Part shown: positions 1 through 6,669 of the stretch, one piece after another
How positions within the stretch are numbered: the first letter of the stretch is position 1
How the letters are laid out: each line of letters opens with the position of its first letter
Source: Erysipelotrichaceae bacterium
GTDB lineage: Bacteria; Bacillota_I; Bacilli_A; Erysipelotrichales; Erysipelotrichaceae
Assembly (NCBI GenBank): GCA_017620435.1
Contig: JAFZQL010000081.1
Span: 1 to 8,035 of the forward strand
Length of the DNA: 8,035 nt
Direction of reading: 5' to 3'
Translations under genes and position numbers: made by a program
The notes under the pieces: model-generated
Database searches by the model: none
Seen by the model: the letters and a program-made list of their open reading frames with translations, nothing else
Told to the model about the DNA's origin: nothing

Positions 1-788
1 AAGAAAATTCCCCCGGAAATCAGACAGACGACGTTGTAGATGTCGGTCACAAAAATAGTTGCCGCATGCTGGATAGCCATAGTGAAGTACTGACCCTTCT
101 TAGCCTCAACAAAATCCTTGTTTCCCTTTTCAAACTTCTCAATCTCTTTTTCGGAGTTGTTGAATGCCTTGGTGATACGGATACCGGATACCGAGGAGTT
201 GACGTCTCCGTTGATCTGAGCCACCGACTTCCTGGCCTTGCGCGATGATTCCATGTGCTTCTTGCGAACGATCAGGGTGATGATGAAAAGCAGAGGCGAA
301 CAAGAGAAGATGATCAGTGCCAGATTCAGGTTGATACTGGAAAGATAAAACAAAGAGAAAAGCAGCGAGAACGAGGTCATTACCAGCATCTCCGGTCCGT
401 GATGGGCCAGCTCGGAAATCTCGTGCAGGTCGCTGGTGATCCTGGACATGATCTTGCCGGTCTCGTTGTTGTCGTAATAGGAAAACGGCAACTGCTCCAG
501 CTTCTCAAACATCTCTCTTCTCATGTCCGCCTGCATCTTGGTACCCACCATGTGTCCATAGTAGTCCACACAGTACTTCATAATCATCTTCAGCACATAG
601 GCACCGAGCAGAACGCTGCCGAAAACAATGATCTGATCGAACTTCCGGTTCGGAATCAAGTCGTTCAGCATGTATCTGGTGATGATCGGATACAAAACAC
701 CGGTAGCCGAGTTACCCAGCGCACAGGCCATATCCAGAGCGAAGGTTTTCAGATACGGTTTATAGTAGCTTATAAATCTTTTCAGCAT
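1..788 (-). CDS. ABC transporter, type 1 exporter membrane domain (partial, 3' end beyond window)
   Basis: The visible 262 residues are the N-terminal part of a half-size ABC exporter, an ATP-driven export pump of the cytoplasmic membrane. Hydrophobic segments lie near residues 15-37, 52-70, 135-152, 154-174 and from about 240 to the window edge. Between the second and third is a typical cytoplasmic stretch with LPFSYYD (100-106), TGKIMSR (110-116) and a following TSD. After the fourth comes NGDVNSSVSGIRITKAF (193-209), which resembles the coupling-helix region of this family. The nucleotide-binding domain expected after about residue 340 (Walker A, LSGGQ, Walker B) is outside the window, so intactness cannot be judged. 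The ATG is the first possible start, because an in-frame stop lies 9 bases upstream. A GAGGA motif sits only 3 bases before it. Substrate cannot be predicted: MsbA-, LmrA- and multidrug-type exporters share this domain. A second half-transporter gene may follow, as these often come in pairs. Confidence 0.88.
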   Translation of the reverse strand, partial: MLKRFISYYKPYLKTFALDMACALGNSATGVLYPIITRYMLNDLIPNRKFDQIIVFGSVLLGAYVLKMIMKYCVDYYGHMVGTKMQADMRREMFEKLEQLPFSYYDNNETGKIMSRITSDLHEISELAHHGPEMLVMTSFSLLFSLFYLSSINLNLALIIFSCSPLLFIITLIVRKKHMESSRKARKSVAQINGDVNSSVSGIRITKAFNNSEKEIEKFEKGNKDFVEAKKGQYFTMAIQHAATIFVTDIYNVVCLISGGIF

Positions 789-796
789 ATGTCCTC

Positions 797-805
797 ATTC
801 TAACA
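797..805 (-). promoter_or_regulatory. possible extended -10 promoter for the ABC transporter gene
   Basis: The minus strand reads TGtTAGAAT, an extended -10 motif matching TATAAT at 5 of 6 positions. There is no convincing -35 box 16-18 bases upstream. Only 8 bases separate it from the ATG, so a transcript starting here would have about a 2-base leader and would lack the GAGGA ribosome binding site that follows the motif. It may be chance, with the real promoter elsewhere in the 66-base gap or further upstream. Confidence 0.3.
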
Positions 806-839
806 CGCGGCCGGCTGTTTCTATTACATAATGCATTCC

Positions 840-874
840 AAAACAAAAGGACGATTACTCGTCCTCGTTGTTTT
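840..874 (-). terminator. intrinsic terminator overlapping the gyrA stop codon
   Basis: On the minus strand AGGACGA (865-859) pairs perfectly with TCGTCCT (854-848) around a GTAA loop (858-855). The T-rich run TTTGTTTT (847-840) follows. The stem can extend through a G-U pair (866/847), a single bulged C (867) and seven more pairs (874-868 with 846-840), giving an A-tract/U-tract terminator. The gyrA stop TAA (857-855) lies in the loop, and the 5' arm encodes the last GyrA residues. It should close the yaaA-recF-gyrB-gyrA transcript. It can also form on the opposite strand, with a weaker T-run. Confidence 0.8.
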
Positions 875-3329
875 CTTCCTCTTCTTCGCCATGACCCATC
901 AGGCTGACGGCCGATACATAGGTGCCTTCCTGCGGTTTGATCAGTCTGACGCCCTGTGTCGCTCTGCCCATGGTGGATACCTTGGCAAGATGGATACGGA
1001 TGATGATTCCGTCGCTGGTCATGATCAGACAGTCTTCGTCTCCGTTGACCGCTTTCAGGGATACCAGTTCACCGTTCTTGTCGTTGATGTTGATGGTCTT
1101 GACGCCCTTCGCACCTCTGGAAGTCAGACGGTATTCGGAAACCGGTGTCTGCTTGCCATAGCCTTTTTTGGATACGACCAGGATGTTGGAGCCTTCCGCA
1201 TCGGTACACATGCCGATGACTTCGGATCCGTCCACATTCATGCCTTTCACACCGGAAGCGTTTCTGCCCATGGCACGCACACCTCTTTCGTCAAAACGGA
1301 CAGCCTTGCCGTTGGCGGCACCGATGATGATCTGGGAATCACCGAGCGTCGGTCTGACGGCCACCAGTTCATCGTCTTCTTTTAAGGAGATGGCGATCTT
1401 GCCGTTCTGTCTAATTGATTCGAATTCGCTGGCCGGTACCCTCTTGCACAGACCGTTCTTGGTGACAAAGAACAGATATCCTTTGATTTCCCATTCGCGG
1501 TTGATCGGCACCAGAGCTCTGACTCTTTCGCCCTTGTCGATATTGATGATGTTTATGACTGGAATGCCCTTGGCGTTTCTGGATGCCTCCGGTACATTGA
1601 AGCCTCTGATGCGGTATACCTTGCCTTTGTTGGTGAAGATCAGCAGGTAGTCGTGGGTAGACATGGTGATGTTCTGATCGATGACGTCGTCTTCATTCAG
1701 AGCCATGCCTTTGACGCCTCTGCCTCCCCTGTTCTGCAGGCGGTAGGTATCGATCGGGAGTCTCTTGATATAGCCGTTGTTACTTAAGGATATGATGACA
1801 TCTTCAACCGGGATCAGGTCCTCGTCTTCCATGTCGATCTCGCCTTCAATGATCTGTGTACGGCGTTCATCTCCATATCTGTCCTTGATGGCCGTCAGGT
1901 CGTCCTTGATGATCTGAATGACTCTGAAATGGTTCGCCAGGATGTCTTTCAGATCTTTGATCTCGGCATAGAGCTCTTCCAGTTCGGTAACGATCTTTTC
2001 CCGGGAAAGTCCGGTCAGTCTTCTCAGCTGCATATCTAGGATCGCCTTGCCCTGAATCTCGTCGATACCGAATTCCCTGTTCAGATTATACAGGGCGTCT
2101 GCATCGTCGCTGGAGTTTTTGATGATCTCAACAACTCTGTCGATGTTGTCCAGAGCGATCTTCAGTCCTTCCAGAATGTGTGCTCTCTTCTCGTCTTCAT
2201 CCAGATCGAACTGTGTTCTTCTTCTGATGACGGAGATCTGGTGGTTGATGTAGCAGTTGATGATTTCTTTCAACGACAGTAGCATCGGTCTGTTGTTGAC
2301 CAGGACGTTGTTGTTGATGCCGAAGGACGACTGGACCGGTGTCAGTTTGTACAGCTGATTCAGTACTACTTCCGGCTGGACATCCTTCTTCAGTTCGATT
2401 TCGATGCGGATGCCGTTTCTGTCGTTGGACAGGTCTTTCATGTCGGAAATGCCGTCGATGACTCTTTCCTTGGCCAGCTGGTGGATCTTTTCATACATCA
2501 TCAGTTTATTTACCAGATAAGGAATCTCGCGGATGATGATCTTGTGTCTGCCCTGCGGCAGCTCTTCGACTTCAGTCTTTGATCTGACGATGATAGAGCC
2601 TTTGCCTGTCTCGTATGCCTGTCTGATGCCGGAACGTCCGACGATGAAACCTCCGGTCGGGAAGTCCGGTCCCGGGATCTTTTCCATCAGTTCAACGGTA
2701 GAAATATCCGGGTTGTCGATGACGGCGATGATGCCATCTATTGTTTCCGACAGGTTGTGCGTCGGCATATTTGTAGCCATACCGACCGCAATGCCCATGG
2801 ATCCGTTAACCAGCAGGTTCGGGAAACGGCTAGGCAAAGCTTCCGGTTCTTTGTGTCTGGCATCGTAGTTGTCACGGAAGTCGACAGTGTTCTTCTTGAT
2901 GTCCTGCAGTAATTCTAGGGAAATCTTTGACATTCTCGCTTCGGTGTATCGCATCGCTGCTGCGCCGTCTCCATCCAGAGATCCGAAGTTTCCGTGGCCA
3001 TCCACCAGAGGATAACGGTAGGAGAATGGCTGAGCCATACGGACCATTGTTTCGTAGATTGCGGTATCGCCATGTGGGTGGTATTTACCCATGACTTCAC
3101 CGACGATGTTCGCCGATTTGACGTGCTGTTTGTCCGGAAGGAAGCCGGCATCGTACATTGCCCATAGCACCCTTCTGTGCACCGGTTTCATGCCGTCTCT
3201 GACATCCGGCAGAGCGCGGTCGATAATGACGGACATGGAATAGCTTAAAAAGTCTTCTCTCATTTCTGAAGAAATATTAACTTCTTTCATGTTGCCGTGA
3301 TTGAAAAAGCGGTTATCTAATTCTTCCAT
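855..3329 (-). CDS. gyrA: DNA gyrase subunit A
   Basis: GyrA is the DNA-cleaving and DNA-wrapping subunit of gyrase (GyrA2GyrB2), which introduces negative supercoils using ATP hydrolysed by GyrB. The 824 residues contain the breakage-reunion domain with DVRDGMKPVHRR (42-53), the quinolone-determining region HPHGDTAIYE (84-93) and the catalytic tyrosine Tyr128 in MRYTEAR. The C-terminal domain has six blade-like repeats, starting near residues 517, 567, 624, 672, 721 and 772. The GyrA box is QNRGGRG (532-538). The box and six blades favour GyrA over ParC. The tail is very acidic (EEEEENNEDE). The start at Met1 follows the gyrB stop by 9 bases and has AAGGAGG just upstream; Met14 is also plausible by homology but lacks such a site. 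Thr89 occupies the position of E. coli Ser83 and Glu93 that of Asp87. The gene is last in its operon and ends inside a terminator hairpin. Confidence 0.98.
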   Translation of the reverse strand: MEELDNRFFNHGNMKEVNISSEMREDFLSYSMSVIIDRALPDVRDGMKPVHRRVLWAMYDAGFLPDKQHVKSANIVGEVMGKYHPHGDTAIYETMVRMAQPFSYRYPLVDGHGNFGSLDGDGAAAMRYTEARMSKISLELLQDIKKNTVDFRDNYDARHKEPEALPSRFPNLLVNGSMGIAVGMATNMPTHNLSETIDGIIAVIDNPDISTVELMEKIPGPDFPTGGFIVGRSGIRQAYETGKGSIIVRSKTEVEELPQGRHKIIIREIPYLVNKLMMYEKIHQLAKERVIDGISDMKDLSNDRNGIRIEIELKKDVQPEVVLNQLYKLTPVQSSFGINNNVLVNNRPMLLSLKEIINCYINHQISVIRRRTQFDLDEDEKRAHILEGLKIALDNIDRVVEIIKNSSDDADALYNLNREFGIDEIQGKAILDMQLRRLTGLSREKIVTELEELYAEIKDLKDILANHFRVIQIIKDDLTAIKDRYGDERRTQIIEGEIDMEDEDLIPVEDVIISLSNNGYIKRLPIDTYRLQNRGGRGVKGMALNEDDVIDQNITMSTHDYLLIFTNKGKVYRIRGFNVPEASRNAKGIPVINIINIDKGERVRALVPINREWEIKGYLFFVTKNGLCKRVPASEFESIRQNGKIAISLKEDDELVAVRPTLGDSQIIIGAANGKAVRFDERGVRAMGRNASGVKGMNVDGSEVIGMCTDAEGSNILVVSKKGYGKQTPVSEYRLTSRGAKGVKTININDKNGELVSLKAVNGDEDCLIMTSDGIIIRIHLAKVSTMGRATQGVRLIKPQEGTYVSAVSLMGHGEEEEENNEDE

Positions 3330-3333
3330 GTCT

Positions 3334-3340
3334 CCTCCTT
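3334..3340 (-). promoter_or_regulatory. gyrA ribosome binding site overlapping the gyrB stop codon
   Basis: The minus strand reads TAAGGAGGAGACATG: the gyrB stop TAA supplies the first bases of a full AAGGAGG, 4 bases before the gyrA ATG. This supports Met1 as the gyrA start and suggests coupled translation, which would keep the two gyrase subunits in balance. Confidence 0.85.
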
Positions 3341-5282
3341 AGTAGTCCAGGTTCTTGACGAAGTGGGCGTTTTCAATGATGAAGTTCTTTCTTGGTTCGA
3401 CTTCATCGCCCATCAGCATTGAGAATACCTGGTCGGCATCGATCGCGTCTTCGATCGATACTCTCTTCAGTGTTCTGTTTTCCGGGTTGAGCGTGGTATC
3501 CCAGAGCTGGCTGGCATCCATTTCGCCAAGACCCTTGTATCTTTGTACGACGTATTTTTCGTCACCGAAATCTCTTTTCGCCAGTTCGAGTTCCTCGTCG
3601 GTATAGCAGTAGCGCAGGACTTTCTGTCCTTTCTGCAGGCCGTACAGAGGCGGCATGGCGAGATATACGTAGCCTCCTTCAATCAGAGGTTTGAAGTAGC
3701 GGTACAGGAATGTCAGCATCAGTGTTGAGATGTGCTGACCGTCGACATCGGCATCGGTCATGATGACGATCTTGTGGTAACGCAGTTTGGAAATATCGAT
3801 CTCATCGCCGAATCCGCAGCCGAACGCCTGTATCATCATCCGGATCTCGGCGTTGTCAAACACTTTGTGCATTCTTGCTTTCTCGACGTTCAGGATCTTT
3901 CCTCTTAAAGGCAGCACTGCCTGGAAATTGGAATCTCTTCCCTGCTGGGCGGAACCGCCGGCGGAGTTACCCTCGACGATGTAGATCTCACAGATCGACG
4001 GATCTCTTGAGGAACAGTCTTTCAGTTTGGTAGGCAGGTTGCCGGAACCGAAGTCGTCTTTTCTTCTGACGCTTTCTCTGGCTTTCTGTGCCGCCAGTCT
4101 GGCTTCGGAAGCGGACTTCGCTTTCTCAATGATGATCTTGGCAATATCCGGGTTCTCCAGGAAATATCTCTTCAGGAAATCACCGAAAATCTTGTTGACG
4201 ATCGGTCTGACTTCGGCGTTGCCGAGCTTGCCTTTGGTCTGGCCTTCATACTGTGGATCCGGGTGTTTCACGGAGATGATCGCAGTCAGGCCTTCTTTCA
4301 GGTCGTCATTGGTCAGGTTCGGTTCATCTTTCTTGATATAGTTGTTGTCTTTGGCGTAGGTGTTGATCACTCTGGATAAAGTCTGTCTGAATCCATCCAG
4401 ATGCATGCCTCCGTCAGGCGTGAAAATGTTATTGCAGAAAGAGTAGACTTTCTCGGTATAGGAGGTATTGTATTGCAGCGAAACTTCAACCGCGATCGAG
4501 GTTTCTTTGTCTGCTCCGTCGCAGTAGAGCACGTTTTCAAAAAGTCTGTTTTCGTTCTGATCCAGAAATTCTACATATTCCTTGATGCCGCCTTCGTAGC
4601 AGAAGGAGTGCGTACCGGCGTGTTCGTCATCTTTGTTCCAGTTGAAAATCAGTTCAATGCCTTTATTGAGGAAAGCCATCTGACGGATACGGTCAAACAG
4701 GGTCTGATAGTTGTAGACGGTTCCTTCTATAAAAATTTCCGGGTCGGCTTTAAAGCGGACGATAGAGCCTGTCTCATTTATGTCGCAGGTACCGATCTCT
4801 TTTAACGGCTCATCGACCTTTCCTCCATTTTTGAATCGGATAAAATAAATCTTTCCGTCTTTATGAATGGTTGCTTCCAGCCACTCGGATAATGCGTTTA
4901 CTACGGATGCGCCGACGCCGTGCAAACCGCCGGATACCTTATAGGCTCCGCCGCCGAACTTGCCGCCGGCATGGAGAACGGTAAAAATCGTTTCTACGGT
5001 AGAAACGCCGGTCTTCGGGTGGATCTCGACAGGCATGCCTCGGCCGTCATCTTTAACGGTAACAACATCATTGTCATCAACACTGACTTCAATTCTGGTC
5101 GCATAACCTGCCAAAGCTTCGTCTACGGAGTTGTCTATGATTTCCCATACCAGGTGATGCAGACCGGTAGATGATGTAGTACCGATATACATGCCCGGTC
5201 TTTTTCTGACAGCCTCAAGTCCTTCCAGGACCTGAATATCATCAGAAGTGTAGTTGTCGTGGTGTATCGCGGTGTTAGACAT
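3339..5282 (-). CDS. gyrB: DNA gyrase subunit B
   Basis: GyrB is the ATPase subunit of gyrase. The 647 residues show the GHKL ATPase fold with the catalytic glutamate in WEIIDNSVDEA (Glu47), DDGRGMP (78-84) and GGLHGVGASVVN (118-129). A transducer region follows, with KHPDPQYEGQTK (339-350). The TOPRIM domain has Glu437 in EGNSAGGSA, PLRGKILN (458-465) and the metal-binding DADVD (510-514). RYKGLGEM (581-588) lies near the end. The length matches Gram-positive GyrB and lacks the roughly 170-residue Gram-negative insertion. The TOPRIM motif is usually EGDSAGGSA; here Asp is replaced by Asn439, and the next residues are also variant (Gln446, Ser451). The ATG overlaps the end of recF by 8 bases and has AAAGGAGG 6 bases upstream. 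ParE is the main alternative, but the position directly before gyrA and the recF linkage argue for GyrB. Confidence 0.98.
   Translation of the reverse strand: MSNTAIHHDNYTSDDIQVLEGLEAVRKRPGMYIGTTSSTGLHHLVWEIIDNSVDEALAGYATRIEVSVDDNDVVTVKDDGRGMPVEIHPKTGVSTVETIFTVLHAGGKFGGGAYKVSGGLHGVGASVVNALSEWLEATIHKDGKIYFIRFKNGGKVDEPLKEIGTCDINETGSIVRFKADPEIFIEGTVYNYQTLFDRIRQMAFLNKGIELIFNWNKDDEHAGTHSFCYEGGIKEYVEFLDQNENRLFENVLYCDGADKETSIAVEVSLQYNTSYTEKVYSFCNNIFTPDGGMHLDGFRQTLSRVINTYAKDNNYIKKDEPNLTNDDLKEGLTAIISVKHPDPQYEGQTKGKLGNAEVRPIVNKIFGDFLKRYFLENPDIAKIIIEKAKSASEARLAAQKARESVRRKDDFGSGNLPTKLKDCSSRDPSICEIYIVEGNSAGGSAQQGRDSNFQAVLPLRGKILNVEKARMHKVFDNAEIRMMIQAFGCGFGDEIDISKLRYHKIVIMTDADVDGQHISTLMLTFLYRYFKPLIEGGYVYLAMPPLYGLQKGQKVLRYCYTDEELELAKRDFGDEKYVVQRYKGLGEMDASQLWDTTLNPENRTLKRVSIEDAIDADQVFSMLMGDEVEPRKNFIIENAHFVKNLDY
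4989..5007. repeat. 19-bp near-perfect palindrome inside gyrB
   Basis: CGTTTCTAC and GTAGAAACG are exact inverted repeats around one central base. The site lies in the codons for the conserved GVSTVET segment of GyrB (about residues 92-98). One central base is too short for a tight hairpin, so a protein-binding operator or chance are the options. No named operator is recognised. Confidence 0.5.
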
Positions 5283-6324
5283 GTTCTTCCTCCTTTAATT
5301 CAATGAGTCTGTATTCTTTATCAATCTTAAGATTGTGGATGTCGGTGTTGGTGATGATAACCTGGGCGTTTTCCGGGATGATTTTCAGCAGTCTTTCCTG
5401 ATTTTCTTTATCCAGTTCTGAGAGGATGTCATCCAGGAGAACGATCGGTGTCTTACTGATGTTTTCTTCAATATAGCGAATCAGGGCAAACTTGAAGGCA
5501 ATCAGTGTCATTCTTTTCTGTCCCTGGGATGCGATGGAATTCAGATCATAGCCGTTCATCAGGAAGCGGTAGTCGTCATGATGCGGTCCGAATACCGCGT
5601 AGTGGTAGTAGTTGTCTTTTTCCTTGGTCCGTTCCAGTTCGTTTTTTATTTCATCTGTTTCGCAGCATTTGTCATAGATGATTCTGATTTCTGTTTCTTT
5701 TCCGGAAATCAGCGAGTATTTTTCAGAAATGTACCGGTTGATCGTCTGAAAGAATTTTTCTCTTTCTTCAATAATGGTGCTGATCAGCGGCTCCATGGAT
5801 TCGTTGATCACATTCAGCAGGATCTGATCCGGTTCCAGCTCCTTCAGAAGTTTGTTTTTGTCTTTCAGCAGGGAATTGTATTTCAGAAGAGCCTGGATGT
5901 ATTTTTTGGAAACCTTACTGATTTCAATATCAAGCAGTTTTCTTCTTTCGCTTGGCGATTGGGTAAACAATTCCAGATCGCTCGGCTTAAAAAGAACAGC
6001 GTTGATCCTGCCGATGAATTCGGATGTTTTTTTGATCAGATCGTTATTGATATAAAGCGATTTGTTTTTCTTGTTGATGACTACCTTGAATGTGCCTTCA
6101 TCCGATACCAGATTGATCCTGGCGAAGTCGCAGTCTTTTCTGATCAGATTTTGGTCATCGGAAGTACGGTAGGATTTGGTGTTGGATACCACCAGGATAC
6201 TTTCCAGGATATTGGTCTTGCCTGCGCCGTTTTTTCCGATGATGATGTTTAGATGAGGATCAAATTCAAAATATCTTCTTGAATAATTGCGATAATCATT
6301 TAAGGCTACCGATTTTATCAGCAT
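5275..6324 (-). CDS. recF: DNA replication and repair protein RecF
   Basis: RecF is an SMC-like ABC ATPase that binds DNA at gaps and, with RecO and RecR, helps load RecA during gap repair and fork restart. The 349 residues show Walker A GKNGAGKTN (30-38), SYRTSDDQNL (51-60) in the usual SHRT position, KPSDLELF (113-120) with SPSERRKLLD (123-132), FGPHHDDY (245-252), the ABC signature SQGQKR (266-271) and Walker B IVLLDDILSELD (294-305). It is slightly shorter than the roughly 370 residues typical of Bacillota. The start codon overlaps yaaA by 7 bases. I see no Shine-Dalgarno sequence before it, so translation probably depends on ribosomes finishing yaaA. The 3' end contains the gyrB ribosome binding site, so gyrB follows with an 8-base overlap. 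The small yaaB/remB gene found between recF and gyrB in Bacillus is absent. Confidence 0.97.
   Translation of the reverse strand: MLIKSVALNDYRNYSRRYFEFDPHLNIIIGKNGAGKTNILESILVVSNTKSYRTSDDQNLIRKDCDFARINLVSDEGTFKVVINKKNKSLYINNDLIKKTSEFIGRINAVLFKPSDLELFTQSPSERRKLLDIEISKVSKKYIQALLKYNSLLKDKNKLLKELEPDQILLNVINESMEPLISTIIEEREKFFQTINRYISEKYSLISGKETEIRIIYDKCCETDEIKNELERTKEKDNYYHYAVFGPHHDDYRFLMNGYDLNSIASQGQKRMTLIAFKFALIRYIEENISKTPIVLLDDILSELDKENQERLLKIIPENAQVIITNTDIHNLKIDKEYRLIELKEEEHV
5289..5296 (-). promoter_or_regulatory. gyrB ribosome binding site inside the recF 3' end
   Basis: AAAGGAGG lies 6 bases before the gyrB ATG and within recF codons for its last residues (LKEEEHV). It is the strongest ribosome binding site in this operon and contrasts with the absent one at recF, fitting higher demand for gyrase than for RecF. 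Confidence 0.85.
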
Positions 6325-6533
6325 ATCCGGTAGGTTTTTGAGGCTACTTCGATCAGATCGTTTTTATACAGTTTTCTGCCTCTGCGGTTATCTGTTTCGT
6401 GGTTGATCAGGACAGTGTTTTCCGCTAGAAAATATTTCACTTCTCCACCGGAGGAGATCAAATCAACCAGTTTAAGAAACTGTCCCAGTGTTATAAAATC
6501 TTCTTTAATTTCTACTTTTTCAATTATCGCCAT
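6318..6533 (-). CDS. yaaA: S4 domain protein of the YaaA/RlbA family
   Basis: This 71-residue protein is almost entirely an S4 RNA-binding domain. It shows ITLGQFLKL (14-22), an SSGGEVKYFL stretch, VLINHE (41-46) and the strongly conserved NRRGRKLY (49-56) followed by NDLIEV. Length and motifs match the YaaA proteins encoded between dnaN and recF in Bacillota. The family has been linked to ribosome assembly, but its exact role is not settled; the visible sequence supports RNA binding only. The ATG start fits family length. The ribosome binding site before it is weak (AAGAGA region), and an extended -10 promoter sits 10 bases upstream. It is the first gene of the yaaA-recF-gyrB-gyrA unit and ends in TGA within recF, so it may serve to deliver ribosomes to recF. 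Confidence 0.93.
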   Translation of the reverse strand: MAIIEKVEIKEDFITLGQFLKLVDLISSGGEVKYFLAENTVLINHETDNRRGRKLYKNDLIEVASKTYRIC

Positions 6534-6543
6534 ATTCTCTTAG

Positions 6544-6572
6544 ATTATAACATTTCTGGCTTTATTTTTCCA
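6544..6572 (-). promoter_or_regulatory. probable sigma-A promoter of the yaaA-recF-gyrB-gyrA operon
   Basis: The minus strand has TGGAAA (6572-6567, 4 of 6 matches to TTGACA), a 17-base spacer and a perfect TATAAT (6549-6544) preceded by TGt, which is an extended -10. Only 10 bases separate TATAAT from the yaaA ATG, so the predicted transcript would have about a 4-base leader. It is downstream of the dnaN terminator, where an operon promoter is expected. Confidence 0.65.
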
Positions 6573-6582
6573 TATCAGAGCC

Positions 6583-6612
6583 ATTATAAAAGAAAGGTGC
6601 TCTACCTCATAA
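6583..6612 (-). promoter_or_regulatory. second possible promoter upstream of yaaA
   Basis: A perfect TATAAT lies at 6588-6583, just after the terminator. The matching -35 region is poor: TTATGA at 18-base or TATGAG at 17-base spacing. A start here would give yaaA a leader of about 43 bases. It may be a genuine tandem promoter or an AT-rich coincidence. Confidence 0.35.
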
Positions 6613-6645
6613 AAATATAAACGCGTCTTAGAACGCGTTTATTTT
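6611..6645. terminator. bidirectional intrinsic terminator after dnaN
   Basis: ATAAACGCGT (6617-6626) and ACGCGTTTAT (6633-6642) form a perfect 10-bp stem with a 6-base loop. The minus-strand transcript continues into ATTTTT (6616-6611), and the plus strand has a short TTT after the stem. It sits 27 bases beyond the dnaN stop and should separate dnaN from the yaaA operon. Confidence 0.8.
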
Positions 6646-6669
6646 GCTTAAAATGTTAAATCGTCGGTT

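Noticed and set aside
255..803. 182-codon open frame on the plus strand
   Set aside because: It is antisense to the ABC transporter membrane domain, which has clear family motifs. The translation is low-complexity His/Gln/Val-rich and resembles nothing I recognise.
831..1385. 184-codon open frame on the plus strand
   Set aside because: It runs opposite the GyrA C-terminal blades and is explained by GyrA codon composition; it has no recognisable domain.
3252..3290. Met14 of GyrA as the true start
   Set aside because: The upstream ATG has a full AAGGAGG 4 bases before it; no comparable site precedes Met14.
855..3329. ParC/ParE (topoisomerase IV) instead of GyrA/GyrB
   Set aside because: Six C-terminal blades, a GyrA box and linkage to recF and dnaN all indicate gyrase.
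3438..3459. Hairpin ATCGATCG / CGATCGAT with a 6-base loop
   Set aside because: It lies in gyrB codons for an Ile-Glu-Asp-Ala-Ile-Asp-Ala stretch where repeated GAT/GAC/ATC codons make such pairing likely; there is no T-run after it, so it is not a terminator.
5578..6252. 224-codon plus-strand frame rich in Phe and Val
   Set aside because: It is antisense to recF, whose Walker and signature motifs are intact. The Phe/Val richness reflects complements of Lys/Glu/Asn/Asp codons rather than a membrane protein.
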